Assembly: GCA_023398155.1 (NCBI GenBank)
Contig: JAEWSV010000327.1
Location: 1 to 16,182, forward strand
Direction of reading: 5' to 3'
DNA: 16,182 nt
From: Spirochaetota bacterium
Lineage (GTDB): Bacteria; Spirochaetota; Spirochaetia; Treponematales; Breznakiellaceae
Under the pieces are notes generated by a model, which did not search any database, was not told where the DNA came from, and worked only from the letters and a program-made list of their open reading frames with translations. A program made the translations under genes and the position numbers. Shown here one piece after another: positions 7,377 to 14,865 of the stretch (position 1 is the first letter of the stretch; the number at the start of each line of letters is the position of its first letter).

Positions 7377-7409
7377 TTGACATTTTTGAGAAAAATCGTG
7401 AACTATAGG
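7377..7409 (+). promoter_or_regulatory. Candidate promoter of the NADH dehydrogenase gene
   Basis: A perfect TTGACA (7377-7382) is embedded in an AT-rich island (7347-7407) that contrasts with the GC-rich surroundings. TATAGG lies at 7404-7409, but the 21-base spacer is long. AACTAT (7401-7406) gives an 18-base spacer with a poorer -10. A small inverted repeat, ATTTTT-GAG-AAAAAT (7382-7396), fills the spacer and could be a regulator site. The exact start is unresolved. Confidence 0.55.
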
Positions 7410-7417
7410 ACGAATCA

Positions 7418-7448
7418 ACCGCGCCATAGCCCTGCGTTCCGGCGCGGT
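7418..7448 (+). promoter_or_regulatory. Leader hairpin upstream of the NADH dehydrogenase gene
   Basis: ACCGCGCC (7418-7425) and GGCGCGGT (7441-7448) form an 8-bp GC-rich stem with a 15-base loop in the presumed 5' untranslated region, about 30 bases before the start codon. There is no T tract after it, so it is not an intrinsic terminator. It may stabilise or control the leader; function unknown. Confidence 0.45.
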
Positions 7449-7480
7449 CGTCCACATCAAAGCCCATGAAGGAGCACGAC

Positions 7481-9613
7481 ATGGCGGAGAAAAATACGAG
7501 AATTCTCGTCCTCGGCGGCGGCTACGGCGGCATCGAGGCGGCAAAAAAGCTCGCGAAGCGCTACAAGAAACGGGACGACGTTTCCATAACCCTCATCGAC
7601 AAGAACCCCTACCATACGCTCATGACCGAACTCCACGAAGTCGCGGCGCACCGCGTCGAGCCGGATTCGGTACGCGTCCCCTTCGCCAAGGTTTTCGGTG
7701 CCTCCAAGGTCAAGGTCGTCCTGGACAAGGTCACCGGTATCGACTTCGCGGCCAAGAAAGCGGTCTCCTCAACCGCGGCCTACGAATACGACTACCTCGT
7801 GATCGGCGCCGGCGCCGAGCCCGAGTTCTTCGGCGTTCCCGGCGTTAAGGAAAACTCCTTCACGCTCTGGTCCTTCGCCGACGCCATGAAGATCCGCCAC
7901 CATATCGAAGACACCTTCGAAAAGGCCGTAGCCGAGCAGGATAAAGCCAAGCGGGCGCGCATGCTGACCTTCGTGGTCGCGGGCGCCGGCTTCACCGGCA
8001 TCGAACTCGCGGGCGAGCTCATCGAATGGCGCGACCAGATGTGCGCGAAATGGCTCGTCGATCGGTCCGAAGTGAAGGTGATGGTCGTCGAGGCATTGCC
8101 GAACATCCTTCCTATCCTGGAAGAGGATCTCCGGACCAAGGTCGACGGCAATATGCGCAAGCACGGGGCCGAGCTCCGCACGAACACGCCGATCATCGGA
8201 GCGGAACCGGGCGTGGTCAAGCTCAAGGACGGATCGACCATCGAAACCGATACGTTCATCTGGACCTGCGGCGTCCAAGGTTGCCATTTCGTCGGTATGC
8301 TCGACCTCACGAAGGGCCGTTGCGGCAACCGCGATTGCGAGATCCAGAAGGCGCACGGTTCCTGCGGCCTCGCGGACTGCAAATTCAAGAAGGAGCACCG
8401 CGACGTATCCGGCAAGAAGGGCCGCATCCTCGTGACCGAGGATATGCGCTCGGTCGATTACCGGAACGTCTTCCTCGTCGGCGACAACATCTGGTTCCTG
8501 GAAAACAACAAGCCTCTTCCCCAGATCGTGGAGACGGCCCTCCAGACCGCCGAGGTGGCGGCCCACAACATCGCCGCGGAGATCGAAGGGACCGAAGCGA
8601 AGAAATTCAAGTCGAATTACCACGGTTTCATGGTGTCGGTGGGCGGCAAATACGCGGTGTCCAACGCCGGCGGCATGAAGCTTTCCGGTTTCTTCGCGAT
8701 GGCGATGAAGCACCTCATCAACCTGCACTACCTATTCGGCATCGCCGGCGTGAACCAGTGCTGGGAATACCTCAAGCACGAATTCCTCAACAACGACGAG
8801 GGCAAGTCCATCCTCCGCGGTTTCGGCGCCTACAAGACCCGCGGCTACTGGCTCTTGCCGTTCCGCCTCTGGCTCGGCCTCATGTGGGTCATGGAGGGCG
8901 TGAACAAGATCGGCGAAGGCTGGCTATCGTGGGGCAGCGGCTCCAAGTCCGGATGGATGTTCAGTAAGGGCGTCGTCCAGGCGGGCGTAGCCAAGGCGGC
9001 TGAAGCAGCTCAAGGCGGCGCGGCCGACGCGATGAGCGCGGCTTCCGAAGAATGGGTCGAGGGCGGCGAAGCAGTCGTCCAGGCGACGGCCGACGCGGTG
9101 AGCGCGGCGTCCGGCGAATGGGCCGACGCCGGCGCCGCGGCCGCCGACGCGGTTACCGCAGCCACGGGCGACGCGGTCGCAGCGGTTGCCGATACCGCGG
9201 CCAAGACCTTCGGCAAGGTTTGGGACCTCACGAAGCCGATCTTCGACTTCAACGGCCCGATCTCCACCTGGTTCAGGACCACCTTCATGGACGGCATGGC
9301 CGCGTACCTGCCCTTCCAGTTCTTCCAGCTCATGGTCGTCGGCGCCGAGATAGCCATCGGACTCGCGCTTTTCGGCGGACTTTTCACCTGGTGGGCGGCC
9401 GCCGCCTCCATCGTGATGTGCATCGTCTTTACCCTCTCGGGCATGTTCGCCTGGGACCAGATTTGGTTCGTGTTCGCCGGCTTCCTGATGCTCGGCGGCG
9501 CGGGTCGCGCTTTCGGCCTGGATTGCTGGGTCGTTCCCTTCTGCAAGAAGTGGTGGAACGGCACGAAGATCGCCCGACGCAATCACTGGTACCTCGACGG
9601 ACCGGCAAAGTAA
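7481..9613 (+). CDS. ndh: Type II NADH dehydrogenase-like protein with Cys-rich insert and DoxX-like membrane tail
   Basis: NDH-2 enzymes are FAD proteins at the inner face of the membrane that oxidise NADH and reduce quinone without pumping protons. The 710-residue protein is far longer than the usual 400-450. Residues 1-450 form the two-dinucleotide-binding fold, with GGGYGG at 12-17, GAGFTG at 168-173, TFIWTCGVQG near 260 and VFLVGDN in the FAD-binding end. A cysteine-rich insert carries C263-x4-C268, C281-x4-C286 and C295-x4-C300. The C-terminal part has a membrane segment near 456-475, an Ala-rich insert (about 510-580) with imperfect repeats, and three further membrane segments (about 611-680), similar in layout to DoxX/DUF families. 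AAGGAG six bases before ATG 7481 fixes the start; ATG 7466 lacks such a site. The prenyl synthase gene follows by three bases. The acceptor is not proven. Confidence 0.82.
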   Translation: MAEKNTRILVLGGGYGGIEAAKKLAKRYKKRDDVSITLIDKNPYHTLMTELHEVAAHRVEPDSVRVPFAKVFGASKVKVVLDKVTGIDFAAKKAVSSTAAYEYDYLVIGAGAEPEFFGVPGVKENSFTLWSFADAMKIRHHIEDTFEKAVAEQDKAKRARMLTFVVAGAGFTGIELAGELIEWRDQMCAKWLVDRSEVKVMVVEALPNILPILEEDLRTKVDGNMRKHGAELRTNTPIIGAEPGVVKLKDGSTIETDTFIWTCGVQGCHFVGMLDLTKGRCGNRDCEIQKAHGSCGLADCKFKKEHRDVSGKKGRILVTEDMRSVDYRNVFLVGDNIWFLENNKPLPQIVETALQTAEVAAHNIAAEIEGTEAKKFKSNYHGFMVSVGGKYAVSNAGGMKLSGFFAMAMKHLINLHYLFGIAGVNQCWEYLKHEFLNNDEGKSILRGFGAYKTRGYWLLPFRLWLGLMWVMEGVNKIGEGWLSWGSGSKSGWMFSKGVVQAGVAKAAEAAQGGAADAMSAASEEWVEGGEAVVQATADAVSAASGEWADAGAAAADAVTAATGDAVAAVADTAAKTFGKVWDLTKPIFDFNGPISTWFRTTFMDGMAAYLPFQFFQLMVVGAEIAIGLALFGGLFTWWAAAASIVMCIVFTLSGMFAWDQIWFVFAGFLMLGGAGRAFGLDCWVVPFCKKWWNGTKIARRNHWYLDGPAK
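9023..9205 (+). repeat. Imperfect Ala-rich tandem repeat inside the NADH dehydrogenase gene
   Basis: Three related units begin at codons 515 (ADAMSAASEEW), 537 (ADAVSAASGEW) and 555 (ADAVTAATGDA), spaced 22 and 18 residues apart. The DNA of the units is also similar, e.g. GCCGACGCGGTGAGCGCGG against GCCGACGCGATGAGCGCGG. The composition suggests amphipathic helices between the first and second C-terminal membrane segments. Confidence 0.8.
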
Positions 9614-9616
9614 GGA

Positions 9617-10585
9617 ATGACGGATTTCTGGGCCGATTTCCCCGGCCTCATAGAGGAGTTCGACCGCGTATCGGCCGCGATGGCCGAGGCGGTCGGCTCC
9701 GAGAATCCCATCATCAAGGACGCGACCTCGGCCCTGGTCGACGGCGACGGCAAGTTGCTCCGCCCTGGGCTCCTCATCGTCGCGTCCCGTTTCGGGAAAA
9801 TGGACGAGCGGAAGCGCGCTTCATTGGCCGCCGCCCTGGAGATGCTCCACGTAGCCACGCTCATCCACGACGACGTGATCGACGATTCGCCGTTCCGCCG
9901 GGGCCTTCCCGCGGCGCACGTGCGTTACGGCAAGAAGGACGCGGTCCTCGTCGGCGATTACCTCCTTTCGCGCTGCTTCCTCCTCGCCGCCGCGTATACC
10001 TCTCCCGACAACGCTACGCGCCTCGCGCGCGCAATTTCCGTCATCTGTACGATGGAGATCGAGCAGGACATCGACCGGTTCCGCGCTGATCCTTCGGTGC
10101 GTCGCTACCTGCGAAAAATCATGGGAAAGACGGCCCTACTCTTCTCGCTGGCTTGCCACGTCGGCGCCGCCGAGGCCAAGGCGCCGCCCCTCGTCGCCGA
10201 ACGGCTCAGGAGGGCGGGTTACGACATCGGCATGGCCTTCCAGATCATCGACGACATCCTGGATTACATCGGCACCGCCGACCGCGTTCGGAAACCAACC
10301 GGCAACGACCTCCGCGCGGGTCTCGCCACGCTGCCGCTCATCTGCGCGCTCGCGAACGATCCTGACGGGAAACTAGCGGAGCTGGTATCGCCGGAGCGGT
10401 TCCCGACCGCGGATAGCGCCGCGGTGATACGGGAAACCGCGGCCCGCGGCGGCATCGAGGGCGCTCGCGCATACGCCCGGCGCTATACCGACCGCAGCCT
10501 CGCCGAAATCGCCAAGCTCCCGAAGGGCGAGCCGCGCGACATGATGGAACGCCTCGCCCGAAGGCTCCTCGAACGAACGTATTGA
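9617..10585 (+). CDS. Long-chain polyprenyl diphosphate synthase
   Basis: This trans-prenyltransferase extends farnesyl or geranyl diphosphate with isopentenyl diphosphate. The 322-residue protein has GKLLRP (45-50), the first aspartate-rich motif DDVIDD (85-90), GKTALLF (170-176), and the second aspartate-rich motif DDILD (212-216) followed by the conserved KPTGNDLRAG. Ala80, five residues before the first motif, is small, which in this family favours a long product such as the side chain of menaquinone or ubiquinone. Chain length cannot be settled by reading. The ATG begins three bases after the NADH dehydrogenase stop, with AAGGA directly abutting it, so translation probably depends on coupling to the upstream gene. 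The pairing fits a quinone-linked role. Confidence 0.92.
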   Translation: MTDFWADFPGLIEEFDRVSAAMAEAVGSENPIIKDATSALVDGDGKLLRPGLLIVASRFGKMDERKRASLAAALEMLHVATLIHDDVIDDSPFRRGLPAAHVRYGKKDAVLVGDYLLSRCFLLAAAYTSPDNATRLARAISVICTMEIEQDIDRFRADPSVRRYLRKIMGKTALLFSLACHVGAAEAKAPPLVAERLRRAGYDIGMAFQIIDDILDYIGTADRVRKPTGNDLRAGLATLPLICALANDPDGKLAELVSPERFPTADSAAVIRETAARGGIEGARAYARRYTDRSLAEIAKLPKGEPRDMMERLARRLLERTY

Positions 10586-10618
10586 GAAAAAGCAACTACG
10601 CCGCCTGCGATTCGAAAC

Positions 10619-10648
10619 TTGACCCCTTCTCCGGGCACGTGCTAGTGT
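10619..10648 (+). promoter_or_regulatory. Candidate mntP promoter placing the transcript start at the ATG
   Basis: TTGACC (10619-10624), an 18-base spacer and TAGTGT (10643-10648) lie so that the last -10 base is six bases before the mntP ATG. There is no Shine-Dalgarno sequence in the 69-base gap after the prenyl synthase gene. The layout mirrors that of hprK. The gap is too short for a manganese (yybP-ykoY) riboswitch. Confidence 0.5.
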
Positions 10649-10654
10649 CCCGCA

Positions 10655-11245
10655 ATGCTTCAGACGCTGCTCATAGCGCTCGGCCTTTCCATGGATGCTT
10701 TCGCGGTGTCCGTCACTTCCGGAATGTGCTCGCGGGATCTCCACCCCCTGCACGCCGTCCGCGGCGCCTTATCCTTCGGCCTTTTCCAGTTCCTCATGCC
10801 TATCGCCGGATGGCTGCTCGGCGTGGCTTTCCGGGGCTACATCCAGGGCTTCGACCACTGGATAGCCTTCGGCCTCCTCGCCTTCATCGGTGGGAAGATG
10901 GCCGCGGAATCCTTTTCCGGAAACGCGGCCGCGTGCGAAGATGAAGAGGAAGCGGGGAGCTTCCGGAAAACGGATATCAGCGACGGGCGGACACTTCTCA
11001 CCCTCTCCGTAGCCACGAGCATCGACGCCCTCGCGGTCGGCCTTTCTTTCAGCCTGCTCGGTACGCCGATCCTCAGTCCCGCGGCCGTCATCGGCGCGGT
11101 AACATTCGCGGTATGCCTCATCGGGTTCGATTTCGGGAAACGTATCGGCGCGGCCCTGGAACGATGGGCTCAGACGCTCGGCGGACTGACCCTCATCGGC
11201 ATCGGCTTCAAGATACTTATAGAGCACCTCGCGGGCGGAAAATAG
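10655..11245 (+). CDS. mntP: Manganese efflux pump MntP
   Basis: MntP is a small inner-membrane exporter that lowers cytoplasmic Mn2+. The 196-residue protein has the family's six hydrophobic segments arranged as two related halves, each opening with an acidic motif: LGLSMDAFAVSVTSG near the N-terminus and VATSIDALAVGLSFS in the second half. GGKMAAES follows the third segment, and a charged cytoplasmic loop (about 89-108) separates the halves. The C-terminus has GGLTLIGIGFKILIEHL, also typical. It starts at ATG 10655 without a visible ribosome site and ends convergent with the antiporter gene. The family assignment is firm; metal specificity is from the family. Confidence 0.94.
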   Translation: MLQTLLIALGLSMDAFAVSVTSGMCSRDLHPLHAVRGALSFGLFQFLMPIAGWLLGVAFRGYIQGFDHWIAFGLLAFIGGKMAAESFSGNAAACEDEEEAGSFRKTDISDGRTLLTLSVATSIDALAVGLSFSLLGTPILSPAAVIGAVTFAVCLIGFDFGKRIGAALERWAQTLGGLTLIGIGFKILIEHLAGGK

Positions 11246-11287
11246 AAAAGGCGCGGAGCGACGGATCTTTCGCCGTAGCCCCGCGCC
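11239..11287 (-). terminator. Intrinsic terminator of the antiporter gene
   Basis: On the minus strand GGCGCGG (11287-11281) pairs with CCGCGCC (11256-11250); an inner ACGG/CCGT pairing closes an eight-base loop. The stem is followed by TTTTCTATTTT (11249-11239). It lies about 20 bases beyond the antiporter stop and overlaps the end of mntP. On the plus strand the stem lacks a T tract, so it should act mainly on the minus strand. Confidence 0.75.
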
Positions 11288-11309
11288 CCGCTATCCCTGC
11301 GACCGCCGC

Positions 11310-13454
11310 TTAAACGGAACGCTTCGCCTGAAGATACATCGCCACCTCTTCCCTACGGTCCGAGCGCAGTACGCATTCGCGCGTCTCGGCGTCTTTGAGC
11401 ACGCCCCCGATGGCCGCGAGGAATTGGACGTGCGGACCGGACACCTTTTTCGGCGAGACCACCAGGACGAAGAGCCGCGAAGGTTCGCCGTCTATCGATT
11501 CGAAATCGATCCCGTCCTTCTTGATGCCGACGGCGACGCAGATTTCCTTGGTTCCATCGCTCTTGGCGTGGGGAAGCGCGATGCCGTGCTGCATTCCGGT
11601 GCTCATGGTCTTTTCCCGCTGCAGGACATCGGCGATCACCGTCCCCTTATCGGTTATTTTCCCGGCCGAATCCAGGAGCCCGACGAGCTCGGCGATGATC
11701 TCTTCCTTGGTGGTGCCCGATAAAGCCGTAGTCACGCAGGCGGGATCGATGAGCATCAGGAGATCGCGATCGGCCCGGGCGTCCAGATCGGAGAGTTCTT
11801 TTTTGAGGGCAGCCGGATCGGAGGATGCCTTGAGCCGTTCGATCGCATCGTGGAGATGCAGCAGCACCTCGTAGACGGCCGTTTTCACGAAGGGGAGATC
11901 GGCTTTGGCCGTTTCGATGGTGACGCGGCTCTCCTCCTCGGTGATGGAAAGGGCGATATCGTCCTTGCGGGCCTGGGAAAGGCCGTCGTCGATATTCATC
12001 ATCTGGACGTAGAAACCCTCGTTCTTCAGGTCTTTGAGCAAGGTGTCCACCACGAGATCCGCGATCTCGTCCGAGGGGAAATCCCAGACGACCGTCGCGG
12101 AGTCGTCGCCTTTTACCGGCTTCCGCGTACCGGGGCCGGGGATTTTGAGCGTGAAGCTGAGTATGGGCGGCGCTACGAGCGTAGTCACGAGGGTCATGAG
12201 GATGGTCACGCCGAAGATACGCTCATCCAGGATGCCGCCGGCGAGTCCGATGCCGGCGATGATGAGCGCGACTTCACCGCGCGGAACCATGCCCGTACCG
12301 ATACGGAGCGCGCCCTTCAGGTTGAAGCCCAGGGCGAGAGCGGGGACTCCGCAACCGAGCACCTTGGTCAGGATCGCCACGCCCGTGTAGATGGCGCCGA
12401 ACGCGAGCACCGGCGGCGACAGGATCTCCTTGACGTTGACGAGCATACCCATCACCGCGAAGAAGACCGGCACGAAGAACTCGTAGAGGCCGTGGATGCG
12501 TTCCTGGATAACCGCGGCGATGTCGGTCTTGGAAAGGGACAGACCCGTGATGTACGCGCCGATGATCATCGCGAGGCCCTGCTTCTCGAAGAATCCGGCC
12601 AAGACGAGCGCGATGCCGAGGGCAAGTACGGAAAAATCGTAGCTGTGCTTGAACAGCTTGAGTAGGTTCGCGATCCTCTTGGCGAAGATGAGGCCCAAAG
12701 CAGTGAAACCTAGCCAAATCCCGAAGGCTTTCCCGGCGATGCCGAGGATGGAGGCCGCATTCAGGCTGCCGCCGTGGCCGGTAAGCACCGCGACGATGCC
12801 GAGGACGACCGCGAGACAGATGATGCCGAGCACGTCGTCGAAGACGGCGGCCGCGAGGATGGTGACGCCTTCGGGGGAGTCCATTTTTTTCTGGTCGGAA
12901 AGGATCCGCGCCGTGATGCCGACCGATGTCGCCGTACTGAGGATACCGAGGAAAAGACAGCGCGGATCCATGAAGGAAGCCTTCAACAGGAACACGCCGA
13001 CCAAGTCGCCGAAAGCGAACGAGAAAACGACGCCTCCGATGCCGACGATGCCGCCCGCGACCGAGTAACGCAGGAAGAGCGCTATATCGGTTTCCAGGCC
13101 CGAGGCGAAAAGGAGAATGATGGAAGCCACGGTCGCGAAACCGTAGAGCTCGGGACTCACCGCCAAGGTTCCCGAGCCGAGCGGGAACACGCCGTGCGGA
13201 AAACCGGGCAAGGCGACGCCGCCGAACGCGTAAGGCCCGATGACCACGCCGGCGAGGAGCTCGCCGAGCACCGAGGGTATCCCCAACTTCTTCACGAGCT
13301 GTCCGCCCGCGCGGACGGCGAAGATGATGATTCCGAGCTGGAGTACGAGCTCCGACATGACCTCGGTGATGGGTACCGCTTCTTCAGCGAAGACGGCAGT
13401 CCCTATCATCATGAGGACGACCGCAGCGATCGCGATCTTCCCGACTTTACCCAT
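11310..13454 (-). CDS. CPA2-type cation/proton antiporter fused to a PTS EIIA (fructose/Ntr-type) domain
   Basis: The 714-residue protein starts with a likely signal peptide (MGKVGKIAIAAVVLMMIGTA, cleavage after VFA at residue 23). About 12 membrane segments of the Na+/H+ exchanger fold follow, up to about residue 440. They include FASGLETDIALFL, the ion-binding pair D206-D207 in VFDDVLGI (the DD form found in electrogenic antiporters), and MVPRGEVALIIAGIGL. Residues about 450-550 are a soluble domain I do not recognise. The EIIA domain (about 560-714) has HGIALPHAK with phospho-acceptor His629. GGAGG six bases before ATG 13454 supports this start; the upstream extension to 13481 lacks support and would mask the signal peptide. 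The EIIA domain suggests control by phosphate from HPr. The transported ion is unknown. Confidence 0.9.
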   Translation of the reverse strand: MGKVGKIAIAAVVLMMIGTAVFAEEAVPITEVMSELVLQLGIIIFAVRAGGQLVKKLGIPSVLGELLAGVVIGPYAFGGVALPGFPHGVFPLGSGTLAVSPELYGFATVASIILLFASGLETDIALFLRYSVAGGIVGIGGVVFSFAFGDLVGVFLLKASFMDPRCLFLGILSTATSVGITARILSDQKKMDSPEGVTILAAAVFDDVLGIICLAVVLGIVAVLTGHGGSLNAASILGIAGKAFGIWLGFTALGLIFAKRIANLLKLFKHSYDFSVLALGIALVLAGFFEKQGLAMIIGAYITGLSLSKTDIAAVIQERIHGLYEFFVPVFFAVMGMLVNVKEILSPPVLAFGAIYTGVAILTKVLGCGVPALALGFNLKGALRIGTGMVPRGEVALIIAGIGLAGGILDERIFGVTILMTLVTTLVAPPILSFTLKIPGPGTRKPVKGDDSATVVWDFPSDEIADLVVDTLLKDLKNEGFYVQMMNIDDGLSQARKDDIALSITEEESRVTIETAKADLPFVKTAVYEVLLHLHDAIERLKASSDPAALKKELSDLDARADRDLLMLIDPACVTTALSGTTKEEIIAELVGLLDSAGKITDKGTVIADVLQREKTMSTGMQHGIALPHAKSDGTKEICVAVGIKKDGIDFESIDGEPSRLFVLVVSPKKVSGPHVQFLAAIGGVLKDAETRECVLRSDRREEVAMYLQAKRSV

Positions 13455-13480
13455 AAGAATCCTCCGAACACACAACACCA

Positions 13481-13504
13481 TTCAACGCGATCATTAGCGT
13501 TTAA
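13481..13504. promoter_or_regulatory. Operator-like inverted repeat at the antiporter transcription start
   Basis: TTCAACGC (13481-13488) and GCGTTTAA (13497-13504) are inverted with one mismatch around an eight-base centre. The repeat spans roughly +1 to +24 of the predicted transcript, between the -10 and the ribosome site. It could be a repressor site or a 5' stem-loop in the mRNA. Confidence 0.5.
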
Positions 13505-13510
13505 TAGAAA

Positions 13511-13539
13511 ATTGTCCCATATTCAGGAGGTTTATGCAA
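13511..13539 (-). promoter_or_regulatory. Promoter of the antiporter gene
   Basis: On the minus strand TTGCAT (13539-13534), a 17-base spacer and GACAAT (13516-13511) precede the gene. A TG one base before the -10 gives an extended -10 (TGGGACAAT). Transcription would begin near 13504, leaving a leader of about 50 bases. Confidence 0.7.
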
Positions 13540-13552
13540 TAACTCTTCAGGC

Positions 13553-14863
13553 TTATAGCACTTCGTAGATCCCGCATTTGAGGTAGAGCGATTCCTCGTA
13601 GCCAACGAGGATCGGATGGTCGCCGGCCTGGTAGCGGAATTCTAAAAGATGCAGGCGGCGCTCCGCGTCCACGGCCGCGTCAGCGATCATCGCCTTGAAC
13701 CGGCCCTCATCCATGGCGTGGCTGCACGAGCAGGTCACCAGGACGCCGCCCCGCTCGAGCAGACTGAGCGCGCGGAGGTTGATCTCCTTGTAACCGCGCA
13801 GCGCCCCCTCGAGCGCCGATCGGGATTTCGCGAAAGCGGGAGGGTCCAGGACGATGAGGCCGAAGCGTTCCTTGGTCCGTTCGTAGGTGCGGAGCAAATC
13901 GAAGATGTTCGCCTGGACCGCCGTAACGCGGTCCGCGATGCCGCTCAGGGCCGCGTTCCGGCCCACGGCCGCGATCGCGTGGGCCGAGGCGTCCACCGCG
14001 GTCACGCTGGTCGCCCCGGCGAGGGCCGCGTGGACGGCGAAGCCGCCCGTATGGCAGCACGCGTCCAGCGCCCGCCGCCCCCGCGCGTAGGAAGCCGCTC
14101 GGGAGCGGTTCTCCTTTTGGTCGAGGAAATGTCCCGTCTTCTGCCCGCCGAGCATATCCACGATGAAGGGATAGCCGTTCTCGTAGATGACTATCCCCTC
14201 TTCGGGGAAAGTTCCAGCGACGAGGCCGGAGAGCAGGGGTAAGCCCTCCAGCTCCCGTACGTGCGCCTCGTCACGCTCCACGATGCCGGACGGAGCGCCG
14301 AGCGCGGAGGAGGTCCTCGGGTCGGGACTCCCGAGCACCTCGTCCAGGGCGCCGAGGATATCGGCGCGGCGCGAGTCCATACCGTAGGAGAGGAACTGTA
14401 CGGATAGCCAGGACCGGGGCGGGCCGAGAGCGGCCGCGGCGCCGGAGAAGTCGGGGGCGCGCTCGCCGAAATCGGCGCGCATGTCCGCGAGCGGCCAACC
14501 CACGAACCGGTCCACGATGAGGCCGGGCAGGAAGTCCGCCTCGGCGAACACGAGCCGTTGCGATTCGCGCGCGAGGTCGTACGAGCGCCGCCGGCGCTCC
14601 AGCGCCTCCCTGATCCTCCGCTTGAAGAACCCCCGATCGAGACCTTCCTTGGAAGGCGAGAAGATACGCGCCCTAATCTTGGAATGGGGATTTACGATGG
14701 CGCGGCCCAGGTACCGCTTCCGCGAACTCTCAACGTCGGCGATGCCGCCGGGAACCAGGGCGCCGGCCGCCGTTTCTTCCCGCGCGATCTCGTTGTCGTA
14801 GACCCAGGGATGGCCCGCGAGGATGCGCGCCTCCTCGCCCGGTTTCAGTATGATCCGATCCAT
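13553..14863 (-). CDS. rlmI: RlmI-like class I rRNA (cytosine-5) methyltransferase
   Basis: RlmI uses S-adenosylmethionine to methylate a cytosine in 23S rRNA (C1962 in E. coli). The 436-residue protein starts MDRIILKPGEEARILAGHPWVYDNEI, a PUA RNA-binding domain. A central region with IVERDEAHVRELEGLP and GGQKTGHFLDQKENR follows. The methyltransferase fold has ALDACCHTGGFAVHAALAGA (motif I), VTAVDAS, LIVLDPPAFAKS (motif IV) and the catalytic TCSCS (motif VI). It is about 40 residues longer than E. coli RlmI. AAGGA six bases before ATG 14863 decides the start; ATG 14869 would overlap the ppk stop as ATGA but would abut the ribosome site. A far longer reading of 498 residues is rejected because it runs through ppk. 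The exact target base is inferred. Confidence 0.88.
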   Translation of the reverse strand: MDRIILKPGEEARILAGHPWVYDNEIAREETAAGALVPGGIADVESSRKRYLGRAIVNPHSKIRARIFSPSKEGLDRGFFKRRIREALERRRRSYDLARESQRLVFAEADFLPGLIVDRFVGWPLADMRADFGERAPDFSGAAAALGPPRSWLSVQFLSYGMDSRRADILGALDEVLGSPDPRTSSALGAPSGIVERDEAHVRELEGLPLLSGLVAGTFPEEGIVIYENGYPFIVDMLGGQKTGHFLDQKENRSRAASYARGRRALDACCHTGGFAVHAALAGATSVTAVDASAHAIAAVGRNAALSGIADRVTAVQANIFDLLRTYERTKERFGLIVLDPPAFAKSRSALEGALRGYKEINLRALSLLERGGVLVTCSCSHAMDEGRFKAMIADAAVDAERRLHLLEFRYQAGDHPILVGYEESLYLKCGIYEVL

Positions 14864-14865
14864 GC

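Noticed and set aside
7377..7409. Possible Rex box in the NADH dehydrogenase promoter (TTGAGAAAAATCGTGAA)
   Set aside because: Only the left half resembles TTGTGA; the right half does not match TCACAA.
7769..8728. Antisense frame (319 codons) opposite the NADH dehydrogenase gene
   Set aside because: His/Asp/Glu-rich mirror of the coding strand, no domain, no ribosome site.
9052..10089. Overlapping plus-strand frame (345 codons) across the NADH dehydrogenase-prenyl synthase junction
   Set aside because: Arg/Gly-rich low-complexity product overlapping two firmly assigned genes.
10586..10654. Manganese riboswitch before mntP
   Set aside because: The gap is only 69 bases, with no room for the yybP-ykoY fold and no matching helices seen.
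12774..13568. Plus-strand frame (264 codons) opposite the antiporter
   Set aside because: Charged, domain-free translation that runs through the antiporter's own promoter and ribosome site.
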